Assembly: GCF_014652355.1 (NCBI RefSeq)
Contig: NZ_BMYQ01000015.1
Coordinates: forward strand, 1-64,000
Reading direction: 5' to 3'
DNA: 64,000 nt
Origin: Gemmobacter lanyuensis
Lineage (GTDB): Bacteria; Pseudomonadota; Alphaproteobacteria; Rhodobacterales; Rhodobacteraceae
The notes under the pieces are model-generated. The model was not told where the DNA came from, ran no database searches, and worked only from the letters and a program-made list of their open reading frames with translations. This document shows, in pieces, positions 41,501 through 49,098 of the stretch; position 1 is the stretch's first letter; each line of letters begins with the position of its first letter. Both the position numbers and the translations under genes were made by a program.

Positions 41501-41918
41501 CGGCGATGCCGGGTTGGTCGGCGTCCAGCACCTTGCCCGTCAGCATCAGCGCCCAGGTCGAGGCGTTCACAAGGCTCGACGACGCCTCGCCAAGGTGCTT
41601 GCCCCAGTCAGAGGGCGCGATCTTGTCTTCGATCAGCGCATCGATGGTCAGCTTGTCGGGCACGCGCAGCATGGCTTCAGCCAGACACATCAGGGCCACG
41701 CCCTCACGGGTCGAAAGACCGTATTCCGACAGGAAATGTTCCATCAGCGTGGGCTTGGCCTCGCCGCGGATGCGGCGCACCAGATCGGCACCCTTGGCCG
41801 AAATCCGGGCGCGCAGCTCGTCGCTCAGCGCGGCCTCGGCGACCAGACGCTCCAGCAGCGCGGACTCGGATTGGAATTTGGCGTTCAGGTCGAATGCGGT
41901 CAGATCGTGGGCAGCCAT
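38511..41918 (-). CDS. putA: Bifunctional proline dehydrogenase / P5C dehydrogenase PutA
   Basis: A 1135-residue enzyme that oxidises proline to glutamate. The FAD-linked proline dehydrogenase barrel is at about 60-480 (DAEEQDRLVLSMKV; MVRLVKGAYWDSEIKRAQ; LYATHNAQTVAA-type ATHNAQTVA). The aldehyde dehydrogenase domain is at about 530-1000, with nucleophile Cys in SAGQRCSALRCLYVQED and Glu in LIAETGGLNAM. There is no N-terminal ribbon-helix-helix DNA-binding domain, so it is not self-regulating; the divergent Lrp-type gene fits that. CAGGAGGTTCCC precedes the ATG. Residues above 1030 form the usual extra C-terminal domain. Confidence 0.96.
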   Translation of the reverse strand: MAAHDLTAFDLNAKFQSESALLERLVAEAALSDELRARISAKGADLVRRIRGEAKPTLMEHFLSEYGLSTREGVALMCLAEAMLRVPDKLTIDALIEDKIAPSDWGKHLGEASSSLVNASTWALMLTGKVLDADQPGIAGTLRGLVKRLGEPVIRTAVGRAMKEMGRQFVLGQTIDAALDRAQKREAQGFTYSYDMLGEAAMTTADAARYAREYANAISAIARACTKGSVETNPGISIKLSALHPRYEVAQEARVMAELVPVVLKLAQAAKAAGMGMNIDAEEQDRLVLSMKVIEAVLADPSLAGWDGFGIVVQAYGKRAGGIIDWLYATAKRLDRKIMVRLVKGAYWDSEIKRAQVESLPGFPLFTTKTATDVSYIANAKKLIGYADRIYPQFATHNAQTVAAILEMAGGIAFEFQRLHGMGERLHDIALAETKGRCRIYAPVGAHRDLLAYLVRRLLENGANSSFVHQIVDESISPEDVARDPFTALATAKAPASLVAPADLFGAGRRNSVGFDLSDEGTLARIEAARTSAHVVAEALTVRPATGEMQPITNPATGEKIGEVIHVDAATVTRAIEDAHVWDAPPAERAAVLRRAADLYEENFGAIFATLAREAGKSLPDAVGELREAVDFLRYYATEGEFASGAPRGIFGAISPWNFPLAIFSGQIAAALMAGNAVIAKPAEPTPMIATIGVRLLHEAGVPKSALQLLPGRGSVVGTALASDARIAGMVFTGSTATAQTIARNMATNLAPGTPLIAETGGLNAMIVDSTALPEQAVRDIVASSFRSAGQRCSALRCLYVQEDIAPHVIEMIKGAMNELVVGDPWFLTTDVGPVIDTRAQTGIADYIAQNRSRILHQLAVPAQGTFIPPTMLKVNGIEDLDREIFGPVLHVATFRGEDLGRVVEAINAKGFGLTFGLHTRIDARVQEVSEAIHVGNIYVNRNQIGAVVGSQPFGGEGLSGTGPKAGGPNYLTRFFKPAAAPAANGLWAAKADLAAIAAEAAAKPSTRISERHMPGPTGELNRLSLFSRPPVLCLGPGAALAEAQAKAVTALGGQAVVVGGEVSPQALTGLAGISAALWWGDAEAARAYAQALAAREGEIVQLITAQPDVAHVAHERHLCVDTTAAGGNAALLAG

Positions 41919-42027
41919 GGGAACCTCCTGCGGGTGACCCTGAATAGCCGATTGCCGATGGACGATGCGACCAATCGGGGGCATTATCGTAGGCGAAACG
42001 ACTATTTCCGGGGCGAAAACTTTACAG

Positions 42028-42501
42028 ATGGTCAATCCTGACGATCCGATCAACCGCAAGATCCTGGCCGAGCTGGTCGCCAATGCCCGCATCCCCATGA
42101 GCGAGCTTGCCGAACGTGTGGGCCTGTCCAAGACGCCGGTGGCCCAAAGGGTCCGCCAGATGGAGGAGATCGGCCTCATCACCGGCTATCGCGCGATCCT
42201 GTCGCCGCTGAAACTGGGCCTCACCCATGTCACCTATGTCGAGGTGAAGATGAGCGATACCCGCCAGTCGGCGCTGGACCGCTTCAACGCCGGGGTCCGG
42301 CTGATCCATGAAGTTGAGGAATGCTACATGATTGCCGGGGGGTTTGACTACCTGCTGAAAGTGCGGTCGCGCGACATGGTCCATTTCCGCCAGATCATGG
42401 CCGAAAGGATTTCGGCCCTGCCGTTTATCCACGCGACAAGCAGCTATGTCTCGATGGAGGCGGTGGTCGAACAGAACTGGCTACTCGACCCTTCGAGCTG
42501 A
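42028..42501 (+). CDS. putR: Lrp/AsnC-family activator of putA
   Basis: A 157-residue regulator: helix-turn-helix LAELVANARIPMSELAERVGLSKTPVAQRVRQMEEIG is represented by RVGLSKTPVAQRVRQME, followed by the RAM ligand domain (VEVKMSDTRQSALDRFNAGV...CYMIAGGFDYLLKVRSRDM). It is divergent from putA; the family member PutR is known to activate putA in proline medium in related bacteria. Start at 42028. The 109-base shared region is AT-richer, so both promoters and the binding sites lie there. Confidence 0.88.
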   Translation: MVNPDDPINRKILAELVANARIPMSELAERVGLSKTPVAQRVRQMEEIGLITGYRAILSPLKLGLTHVTYVEVKMSDTRQSALDRFNAGVRLIHEVEECYMIAGGFDYLLKVRSRDMVHFRQIMAERISALPFIHATSSYVSMEAVVEQNWLLDPSS

Positions 42502-42510
42502 CCGCCCTGA

Positions 42511-42774
42511 TCAGCCCATGGCCGATAGGCGCTCGGTGATGCGGTCGCGCAGGCGCCGATATTCATCCGCCGTGGCCAAGGCACTGACCAGCACCTCCGA
42601 GGGCACGGCGCCGGGGTCTTCCTGACCGTCGCGCGGAATAGAGCGATCCTCCAGCCAGCCCAGCAGGGCCGCGCGCAGATCGGGTGCCGACAGACGGATG
42701 ATCTCTGCCAGAAGGGCGCGATGGGCCAGCAGGCGGGCCTCTTGTGCTGGATCATAGGCCGAGCGTTGTTCCAT
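42511..42774 (-). CDS. Hypothetical small helical protein
   Basis: An 87-residue cytosolic, mostly helical protein (AQEARLLAHRALLAEIIRL; DLRAALLGWLEDRS; DEYRRLRDRITERLSAMG). GAAAGGGACTGTC is the start signal. Convergent with putR and divergent from the pomA gene. No family recognised. Confidence 0.6.
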   Translation of the reverse strand: MEQRSAYDPAQEARLLAHRALLAEIIRLSAPDLRAALLGWLEDRSIPRDGQEDPGAVPSEVLVSALATADEYRRLRDRITERLSAMG

Positions 42775-42838
42775 GACAGTCCCTTTCCTGATGTGCGCGG
42801 CAGCTTGCCGGGCCCGCCCAGCATAACGCCGAACTGCC

Positions 42839-42862
42839 CGGCAGGTTCATGAAAACCTGCCG
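42839..42862. promoter_or_regulatory. Inverted repeat upstream of the stator operon
   Basis: CGGCAGGTT (42839-42847) and AACCTGCCG (42854-42862), perfect 9-base arms with a 6-base loop. It directly precedes the sigma-54-like promoter and could be a regulator site or a hairpin. Confidence 0.45.
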
Positions 42863-42875
42863 TCGCCCAGCGTTT

Positions 42876-42891
42876 CGGCATGGCTTTTGCA
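42876..42891 (+). promoter_or_regulatory. Sigma-54-type promoter for the stator operon
   Basis: CGGCATG-GCTT-TTGCA (42876-42891). It differs from the sigma-54 consensus only in the first base, and the key GG and GC are exactly ten bases apart. It lies about 42 bases ahead of the pomA ATG. Related Rhodobacterales run flagellar genes from sigma-54 promoters. Confidence 0.6.
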
Positions 42892-42932
42892 GATCCCGCT
42901 GCGCGAGAAATCTGCGCGTTGAGGGGGTCGGA

Positions 42933-43694
42933 ATGGATATTGCAACACTGATCGGTCTGGCAGGTGCGGTCCTGATGATCATCGGGTCGATGGTCTATGC
43001 CGGCGGTGTGATGCCGTTTGTCGATGTGCCCTCGGTCATCATCGTGTTCGGCGGAACCCTGTTCGTCGTGATGGCCATGAAGCCGATGCCGGTTTTTATC
43101 GGGCACTTCCGGGCCATGATGAAAGCCTTTCGTCCCGATACCTTCGACACGGCCGCGCTGATCGACCTGATGGTGGAGCTGTCGAACATCGCCCGCAAGG
43201 ACGGGATCATGGCGCTGGAAGGCAAGGCGACCTCGGACCCGTTTCTGGAAAAGGGGCTGCAGCTGCTGGTTGATGGCGTTGACGAGCAAAAGATGGTCAA
43301 GCAGCTGAAATATGAAATCAAGGCGCTGAAGGCCCGGCATGAGGCCTATCAGGGGGCAATCAAGGCCTGGATCGACATCGGCCCCGCCATGGGTATGGTC
43401 GGCACGCTGATCGGCCTTGTGCTGATGTTGGGGAACATGTCCGATCCGAAATCCATCGGCCCGGCGATGGCCGTGGCGCTTTTGACCACGCTTTACGGGG
43501 CGCTGATCGCCAATGTCATTTTCGGCCCGATCCTGAACAAGCTTGAGGGCTTTTCCAGCGACGAGGTCACCTGGCGCGAACTGGTGATCGAAGGCCTGCG
43601 CGGCATTGCGCGCGGGGAATCCCCCCGCGCGATCGAGGATCAGCTGATCTGCGCGCTTGAAATGAAGGAACAGCAGAAACGCAAGGCCGCGTAA
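42933..43694 (+). CDS. PomA/MotA-type flagellar stator protein
   Basis: A 253-residue proton- or sodium-channel stator subunit. Four membrane helices, the first opening MDIATLIGLAGAVLMIIGSM. The cytosolic loop carries the torque-generating charges (about 80-150). The channel helices include IGPAMGMVGTLIGLVLML and GPAMAVALLTTLYGALIANV, with the Pro and Thr positions of the ion path. GAGGGGGTCGGA precedes the ATG. The start is closest to the sodium-type PomA. No other flagellar gene is in the window. Confidence 0.88.
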   Translation: MDIATLIGLAGAVLMIIGSMVYAGGVMPFVDVPSVIIVFGGTLFVVMAMKPMPVFIGHFRAMMKAFRPDTFDTAALIDLMVELSNIARKDGIMALEGKATSDPFLEKGLQLLVDGVDEQKMVKQLKYEIKALKARHEAYQGAIKAWIDIGPAMGMVGTLIGLVLMLGNMSDPKSIGPAMAVALLTTLYGALIANVIFGPILNKLEGFSSDEVTWRELVIEGLRGIARGESPRAIEDQLICALEMKEQQKRKAA

Positions 43695-43708
43695 GGGGGG
43701 ATGTCCAC

Positions 43709-44887
43709 ATGGCAAAGGCAAAAGTCGTTCCCTTTCAGCCCCCCGTCCCTGACGATGACGACGACGATCACGAATGCCCGAAATGCCCCCCCGTGGGGGC
43801 GCCGGCCTGGCTTGCGACCTTCGCGGATATCGCCACAAACCTGATGGCGTTCTTCGTGCTGATCCTTGGCTTCGCCCAGTTCGACGAACCTTCGTTCCAG
43901 AAAATGGCGGGGGCAATGCGCGAGCGCTTTGGTGTGCAGGTGGTACCGGGATCATCGGGCGAGTCGGTCATCGACCTGCAACCCAGCCCGACAACCGAAG
44001 AGGGCACGGAACCCGGCTCCACCCCCGAGGAGGAGAGCGGGAAGGCGGATGGCCAGACCACCGCCGAGGCCGTGGCGAAGGCGCTCGGCGCTGCGCTGGA
44101 AAACGGCAAGATCGAGGTCCAGTCCGGCGAGAACCGGGTCGTCGTCAACCTGCCCAAGGCGGCGGGGCCAGAGGCCGCCGACGCCCTCGCCCAAGCCCTT
44201 GCCAAAGCTGCCCGGACCAAAGCGGAACCCGAGCCGCTGCCAGAGCCTGAAACGGCCCCCCATCAGGCCACCAATCCCGAAACCGCAGGTCAGGGCGAAG
44301 ACAAGGGCCAAAAGACACAGATGGCCGGCAATGATCAGCCGGTTGATGGCGATGGCGGTAAGGCCACGCGGGGCCAATCCGGATCGACCGCCGGGGTGGA
44401 CGCGGGGGGGGATGGCGCGGGTCGCGCCATGGCCGTGCGCGCCGAGGTGGACAGCCTGAAGCTTCAGCACCGCCTGCAGCCGGAAATCGGTGAGGGGTTG
44501 GTCAAGGTCGAACAGCGCGACGGCAAAATCTTCCTCACCGTGGGGGCGGGCGGCTCTTTTGCCTCGGGATCGGCCGATCTGACAGAAGAGGCGCGCGCGA
44601 TCATGGCAGAAATCGCAGAGATGACCGAATTTCCCGGCCGGACCATCACGATCACGGGACATACCGACAATGTGCCGATCTCGGGTGGTCGCTATGAGGA
44701 CAACGTGGCACTGGCGGCGGCGCGGGCGTCCAGTGTCATGCGTGAACTGATTGCAAGCGGAACCGTGGACCCGTCCAAGGTTTCGGCAATCAGCAAGGGT
44801 GAATTCGCTCCGGTGGCCGATAATGAGACCGCCGAAGGCCGTGCACAGAACCGCAGGATCGAAATCGAAATCAACTATGCCGAATGA
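43709..44887 (+). CDS. PomB/MotB-type stator protein with unusually long linker
   Basis: A 392-residue partner of the stator subunit. The N-terminus has CPKCPPVGAPAWLATFADIATNLMAFFVLILGFAQFDEP: the essential channel Asp is in FADIATNL (about 38). A plug region follows. Between about 80 and 230 is a long acidic, Ala/Gln/Gly-rich low-complexity linker, longer than usual. The OmpA/peptidoglycan-binding domain starts near 250, with GHTDNVPISGGRYEDNVALAAARASSVM (the HTD and NxxL motifs) and NRRIEIEINY at the end. Stops overlap the convergent nnrS gene by 13 bases. Confidence 0.9.
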   Translation: MAKAKVVPFQPPVPDDDDDDHECPKCPPVGAPAWLATFADIATNLMAFFVLILGFAQFDEPSFQKMAGAMRERFGVQVVPGSSGESVIDLQPSPTTEEGTEPGSTPEEESGKADGQTTAEAVAKALGAALENGKIEVQSGENRVVVNLPKAAGPEAADALAQALAKAARTKAEPEPLPEPETAPHQATNPETAGQGEDKGQKTQMAGNDQPVDGDGGKATRGQSGSTAGVDAGGDGAGRAMAVRAEVDSLKLQHRLQPEIGEGLVKVEQRDGKIFLTVGAGGSFASGSADLTEEARAIMAEIAEMTEFPGRTITITGHTDNVPISGGRYEDNVALAAARASSVMRELIASGTVDPSKVSAISKGEFAPVADNETAEGRAQNRRIEIEINYAE

Positions 44888-45930
44888 GGCGGGCGCCGCG
44901 CGCTCAGGACGGGATGCGGCGGCGCCCCGGTCAGCGCGGGGCGCAAGGCCACCAGAAACGCGATCCAGCCACCGCCCCAGACCCAGCTGGCAGCCAGCGG
45001 CATCGCCATCAACCGCAACAGGGCCGCAAGGCAGATCAGCCCGACAGCCGACCGCAGCATCCCGCGCGGCCGGAGGCCCAGGGGCGTCCGCGCCATCGCG
45101 GCACGGCCCGCCAATGCCAGCACCATGGTCCCCATGCCCCCCACCGACAGCGCATGGATCGCAACCGACGGTGCCAATCCGAGATCGACCAGCGAAAGGC
45201 CCACCAGCACCAGCCCTCCTCCGTGCCACAGCCAGCCGAGACGCAGCATGGTCAGTGCCGGGCGATCCCAGTGTTGCAGGGGCAGCCAGAATGCAAGGCG
45301 CAGCACTTGCACGCCCCCGACCGTCACCAGCAGCGCCGCCGCAATCGGCAAGGCGGTCCCCCGCAGTGCCACGGCGGTCAGAATGCCCGCAGGCGGGACA
45401 AGGTTCCAGATCCGCGACCGGGAGACGCGCCCCCCGGCGGCAAACAAAAACCCAGGCACCGCGGCGCCACCAATCAACGCAATCAGCGCCGTGACCACCA
45501 AGACCTGCCCGGCGGGATCCAGCAGAAAGGGCAGCGCCCCAAGCCCCCAGGGGGCAAGAGCGATCACGCGCCGCCCCGCCGCCATCGGCCCCCGCAAGGC
45601 CAGTCCAAGCCCCGCACAAAAGACCAGATGCACGAAACGCGCCGCCCCGTCGGGCAGCGCAAAGGCCGCAACACCGGCGGCACCTCCCAGGAAGGCAAGC
45701 AACGGCAACCGGGCGCCACACAAAGGCGGGCGCCCGGTCCAATGCGGTGCCGCAGTCAGCAGATATCCAGCCGCGGCAAACCCGACCCAGACCTGCAGAA
45801 ACGCACGGGCATGCAGGCCGACCGGATCATCCGTAGCACCCGGAAACGCCCAAGGCAGCGCCCCGGCCACCGCAGCGATCCCTGCGAGAAGGAAGAACGG
45901 CCGGAAGGGTGCCTGCCACAGATCGGTCAT
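44875..45930 (-). CDS. nnrS: NnrS-family haem-copper membrane protein
   Basis: A 351-residue membrane protein with about ten to twelve helices. The start WQAPFRPFFLLAGIAAVAGALPW and AAGYLLTAAPHWTGRPP are the NnrS signature (with the conserved HWTG), and HALSVGGMGTMVLALAGRAAM is the later motif. NnrS proteins are NO-responsive and protect against nitrosative stress. It overlaps the dnrN gene (ATGA). A second NnrS is at 58073. Confidence 0.85.
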   Translation of the reverse strand: MTDLWQAPFRPFFLLAGIAAVAGALPWAFPGATDDPVGLHARAFLQVWVGFAAAGYLLTAAPHWTGRPPLCGARLPLLAFLGGAAGVAAFALPDGAARFVHLVFCAGLGLALRGPMAAGRRVIALAPWGLGALPFLLDPAGQVLVVTALIALIGGAAVPGFLFAAGGRVSRSRIWNLVPPAGILTAVALRGTALPIAAALLVTVGGVQVLRLAFWLPLQHWDRPALTMLRLGWLWHGGGLVLVGLSLVDLGLAPSVAIHALSVGGMGTMVLALAGRAAMARTPLGLRPRGMLRSAVGLICLAALLRLMAMPLAASWVWGGGWIAFLVALRPALTGAPPHPVLSARRPPHSA

Positions 45931-46400
45931 GCGACCGGGGCGAAGGCCGGGAAAAGCACATCGTTTTCCAGAATCATATGTTCCTTGAGGTCGGAGACGA
46001 GCTTTTCGATCCCTGCATAAAGCCCGCGCCACGATCCGCAGGCCCCGGCGGGCGGGGTGAAATCACGGGTCAACAGGCGCAGCTTTTCGGTCAGCGCCTC
46101 GGCCTCGGCATGGTCCTGACGCATCACCGCGATGGGCTGGGCGATCATCGGATGCCCGCCCTGGCGCATCAGCGGAAACAGCACCTGTTCCTCTTTCGCC
46201 ATATGCTGTTCCAGATCGGTGGCCAGCGCGGTCAGCAGATCGGTCACGCCAAGGGGGGCCTCATCCTGATCGCCATGCACGGTTTCCACCTTGCGGGCGA
46301 GCGGCAGAAGCGCCGCCAGATCGGCGCGATGTTCGGCGTGATAGCGTTGAAGGATATGGTCAATCAAAGCCAGAGGCGATTTGGCGGGATCATGGGCCAT
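45927..46400 (-). CDS. dnrN: Hemerythrin-domain iron-sulfur-centre repair protein (DnrN/RIC)
   Basis: A 157-residue di-iron protein: His and Glu ligands in LIDHILQRYHAEHRADL, DLEQHMAKEEQVLFPLM, QDHAEAEALTEKL and LKEHMILENDVLFPAF match the RIC/ScdA/YtfE hemerythrin fold. It lacks the N-terminal ScdA_N domain. Such proteins rebuild Fe-S clusters damaged by NO and are typical in denitrifiers. AAAGGACAAGACC precedes the ATG. It is translationally linked to ubiX upstream (11-base overlap) and nnrS downstream. Confidence 0.85.
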   Translation of the reverse strand: MAHDPAKSPLALIDHILQRYHAEHRADLAALLPLARKVETVHGDQDEAPLGVTDLLTALATDLEQHMAKEEQVLFPLMRQGGHPMIAQPIAVMRQDHAEAEALTEKLRLLTRDFTPPAGACGSWRGLYAGIEKLVSDLKEHMILENDVLFPAFAPVA

Positions 46401-46974
46401 GGTCTTGTCCTTTCGGTGGGGTCCAGGGAGTGGCCTGCGCCGGGGCAAGGCGCAGCAGATCGACGGCACGGGCGGCGATCTGGTCTGCGGCCTCGGCTAG
46501 GGTGGCAGGGCAGAGGTAAAAGGCAGGCACCGGCGGCAGGATGATGGCGCCGCATTCGGTGGCGGCGGTCATGTTCCGCAGATGGGCAAGGGTTAGCGGC
46601 GCCTCGCGCGCCAGCAGGATCAGCGGCCTGCGTTCCTTCAGCTGCACACCCGCAGCGCGGGTCAGCAGATTATCATCCAGCCCGTGCGCGATGGCGGCAA
46701 GGCTCCGCATCGAACAGGGGGCCACAATCATGCCCGCCACCGCGAAAGACCCCGAGGCGATCTGCGCCCCCAGATCCTGCGGATCATGCAGGCGATGGGC
46801 CAACCCGATCAGCTCGGGCGCGGCGTCGGGGCCAAGTTCAAGCTCCAGCGTGCGGCGCGCCATCGGCGACAGGACCAGATGCAGCTCGGCCCCCAACCGC
46901 CGCAGATGTCGCGCGGCGGCAAGCGCGAGCATCGCGCCAGAGGCCCCCGATACGCCCAGAACCACCCGCATCAT
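46390..46974 (-). CDS. ubiX: UbiX-type flavin prenyltransferase
   Basis: A 194-residue flavoprotein that prenylates FMN, making the cofactor for UbiD-type decarboxylases. GVSGASGAMLALAAARHLRRLG is the FMN-binding start, APCSMRSLAAIAHGLDDNLLTRAAGVQLKERRPLILLAREAPLTLAHLRNMTAATECGAIILPP is the conserved body; LAREAPL and LPPVPAFY are diagnostic. The start overlaps the ubiD stop (ATGA). Paired with ubiD and close to ubiTUV, so anaerobic ubiquinone synthesis is the likely pathway. Confidence 0.88.
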   Translation of the reverse strand: MMRVVLGVSGASGAMLALAAARHLRRLGAELHLVLSPMARRTLELELGPDAAPELIGLAHRLHDPQDLGAQIASGSFAVAGMIVAPCSMRSLAAIAHGLDDNLLTRAAGVQLKERRPLILLAREAPLTLAHLRNMTAATECGAIILPPVPAFYLCPATLAEAADQIAARAVDLLRLAPAQATPWTPPKGQDHGP

Positions 46975-48473
46975 GCCCCCCATCCCGCGGCGCGCAACAC
47001 CGCTTCGGCACGGGCCGCATGGGCGGGGTCCGGGCGGATGATCTCGGCCCAGCCCCGGCCGGTCTCGGCCCCGATCTTGGTCGTCGCATCCAGCCCGATC
47101 TTCCCGGCAAGCCCCATGCGCGGGGCGGAAAAATCCAGGTGGTCCATGGGTGTGCCATCCATCAGCAGCGTATCGCGCGCCGGGTCGAACCGCGTCGACA
47201 GTGCCCAGGCGATGTCATCCCAGTTGCGGGGATTGATATCCTCATCCACCACCACGATCATCTTGGTATAGCTGAACTGCGCCAGCATCCCCCAAAGTGC
47301 CATCATCACCCGCCGCGCCTGCCCTGGATAGCGCTTGGCGATCTGCACCACCGCCATGCGATAGGAACAGGCCGCAGGCGGCAGCCAGAGGTCGCGCAGC
47401 TCGGGGATCTGGGCACGCATGCTGGGCAGGGCAAGCTGGTTGAAGACGCCGCCGATCACCGAAGGCTCATCCGGCGGGCGGCCCGTGACGGTGGTCAGGT
47501 AAAGCGGATCGCGCCGATGGGTGATGCGCGTGACCTGCAGGACGGGATAGGCCTCGGCGGGGTTATTATAGCCGGTATGGTCGCCAAAGGGGCCTTCCAT
47601 CGCGGTGTCACCTGGGTGAACAAAGCCTTCGATCAGGATCTCGGCTGTGGCGGGGGCCAGCATCGGCACGGTCTGCGCGGGCGTGATCTGCGGGCGGGCA
47701 CCGCGCAGCACGCCGGAAAAGGCAAGCTCGGACACCGTTTCCGGCAAGGGCAACGCGGCTGAAAGCAAGAGTGCCGGGTCCGCCCCCAGTGCGACCACAA
47801 CGGGCATCGGCTCAGCCGCGGCGGCCCAACTGCGGGCATGGGCCGCCCCGCCCCGCTGTGACAGCCAGCGCAGGATCATCCGATCCGGCCCGATGACCTG
47901 CGCGCGGTAGACCCCAAGGTTGTAGCGCGCGGTGTCCCTGGCCTCGCTGCCATGAGGGCGGGTGATGACCACGGGCCAGGTGATCAGCGGCCCCGCATCG
48001 CCGGGCCAGGGGATCTGCACCGGCAGCCGAGTCAGATCGGTCGGCGCGGTTTCCTGCTGCGCGGGCGCGTGTTTCACCAACGCCGGGCGGCTTTGCAGCG
48101 CCGCGCGCAGCACGGGCCAGCGCGACAGCGCATCGCGCCAGCCATCAACGGGCGCCGGGGTTCGCAGGGCTGCCAGAAAGGCACCCAGATCGGCAATCCC
48201 TTCGGGGCGCACACCCAGACCGGCCGCAACCCGCGCTTCAGTTCCGAACAGATTGCCGATCACCGGCATGGTCGCAGGCTGCCCGTCCAGATGCGCGCAG
48301 TTGAAGCGCAGCACTGGCCCGCCTGCCCGTAGCGCCGCCTGCTGAAAGGCGGTCATTTCATGGCGCAGGTCCACCCGATCGGGCAGCACGGCAAGATTCT
48401 TTTCCGCGGCGGTCCAGCTCAGGAAGGCGCGCAGGTCGGGGAAGACGGGAAGGGAGCGAAAGGCATCTGACAT
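46971..48473 (-). CDS. ubiD: UbiD-family prenylated-FMN-dependent decarboxylase
   Basis: A 500-residue decarboxylase. Conserved landmarks are YNLGVYRAQVIGPDRMILRW, HARSWAAAAEPMPVVVALGADPALLL, EGPFGDHTGYNN (with the catalytic E/H region), TGRPPDEPSVIGGVFNQLALP and MDGTPMDHLDFSAPRMGLAGKIGLDATTK. In ubiquinone synthesis it removes the carboxylate of the prenylated 4-hydroxybenzoate. The ATG lies just past an FNR box; the box centre would put the mRNA start at the ATG, so a leaderless transcript or other promoter is likely. Confidence 0.9.
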   Translation of the reverse strand: MSDAFRSLPVFPDLRAFLSWTAAEKNLAVLPDRVDLRHEMTAFQQAALRAGGPVLRFNCAHLDGQPATMPVIGNLFGTEARVAAGLGVRPEGIADLGAFLAALRTPAPVDGWRDALSRWPVLRAALQSRPALVKHAPAQQETAPTDLTRLPVQIPWPGDAGPLITWPVVITRPHGSEARDTARYNLGVYRAQVIGPDRMILRWLSQRGGAAHARSWAAAAEPMPVVVALGADPALLLSAALPLPETVSELAFSGVLRGARPQITPAQTVPMLAPATAEILIEGFVHPGDTAMEGPFGDHTGYNNPAEAYPVLQVTRITHRRDPLYLTTVTGRPPDEPSVIGGVFNQLALPSMRAQIPELRDLWLPPAACSYRMAVVQIAKRYPGQARRVMMALWGMLAQFSYTKMIVVVDEDINPRNWDDIAWALSTRFDPARDTLLMDGTPMDHLDFSAPRMGLAGKIGLDATTKIGAETGRGWAEIIRPDPAHAARAEAVLRAAGWGA

Positions 48474-48508
48474 GCCCTTATCGCTATCAGTCAGGAAATT
48501 TTCGTTAC

Positions 48509-48522
48509 TTGATATTTATCAA
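48509..48522. promoter_or_regulatory. FNR box before ubiT
   Basis: TTGAT-ATTT-ATCAA, a perfect FNR consensus. Centred at about 48515, it places a class II transcription start near 48557, 17 bases ahead of the ubiT ATG. The ubiD gene is divergent. Confidence 0.75.
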
Positions 48523-48573
48523 GTTGCGATGCGCCGAGTCACGCTATCCCTTGTTTGCGTCCCGGAGGAACAC

Positions 48574-49098
48574 ATGCCTCTAACCTTCCCTCAAGCGGTG
48601 CGGAACCTACCCGCACCGCCTCTTTTTCCGCTGACCTTCCTGCTTGGCCGCCTGATGCGGCGGGTGGCGGCGCGGCATCCTGCGATCCTCACGCGGCTCG
48701 GTCCCCATGCCGGGGCCCGCATCCTGATTGATGCCCAGGAAGGGCCGGTCCTGTTCCTGATGGAACCTGCCGCCCGACGGTTGACCGCGCATGACCGCAG
48801 CCATGTGCCGCCCCACGATGCCTGCATCACCGGCCCGATGGCAGATTTCCTGTCGATGCTGCACGGGTTGGAAGACGGGGACACGCTGTTCTTTTCCGGC
48901 CGTCTGACCATCAGCGGCGATACCTCGGCGGTGCTGGCCCTGCGCAATGCGCTGGATGATGCCGAACTGGATCTGACCGAGGAAATCATAGCAACCCTCG
49001 CCGCGGGCGATGCTGCCGCGCGGCTGATGCGATGGGGCCTGCGGCGCGCGGGTGCGCTGGCCGGGGTTTCCCTGCACCGCCAACCCGAGGACCGATGA
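48574..49098 (+). CDS. ubiT: UbiT, SCP2-domain lipid carrier for anaerobic ubiquinone synthesis
   Basis: A 174-residue SCP2-fold protein that binds the isoprenoid quinone precursor so that UbiU-UbiV can hydroxylate it. The SCP2 core spans about 40-145 (LGPHAGARILIDAQEGPVLFLMEPAARRLTA; FFSGRLTISGDTSAVLALRNALDDAELD). N-terminal PPLFPLTFLLGRLMRRVAARHP matches UbiT (YhbT). CGGAGGAACAC is the start signal. It heads the ubiT-U-V operon. Confidence 0.88.
   Translation: MPLTFPQAVRNLPAPPLFPLTFLLGRLMRRVAARHPAILTRLGPHAGARILIDAQEGPVLFLMEPAARRLTAHDRSHVPPHDACITGPMADFLSMLHGLEDGDTLFFSGRLTISGDTSAVLALRNALDDAELDLTEEIIATLAAGDAAARLMRWGLRRAGALAGVSLHRQPEDR

Noticed and set aside
40179-42041. Plus-strand 620-codon frame opposite putA
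   Set aside because: Antisense shadow of PutA; His/Gln/Arg-rich without domain similarity.
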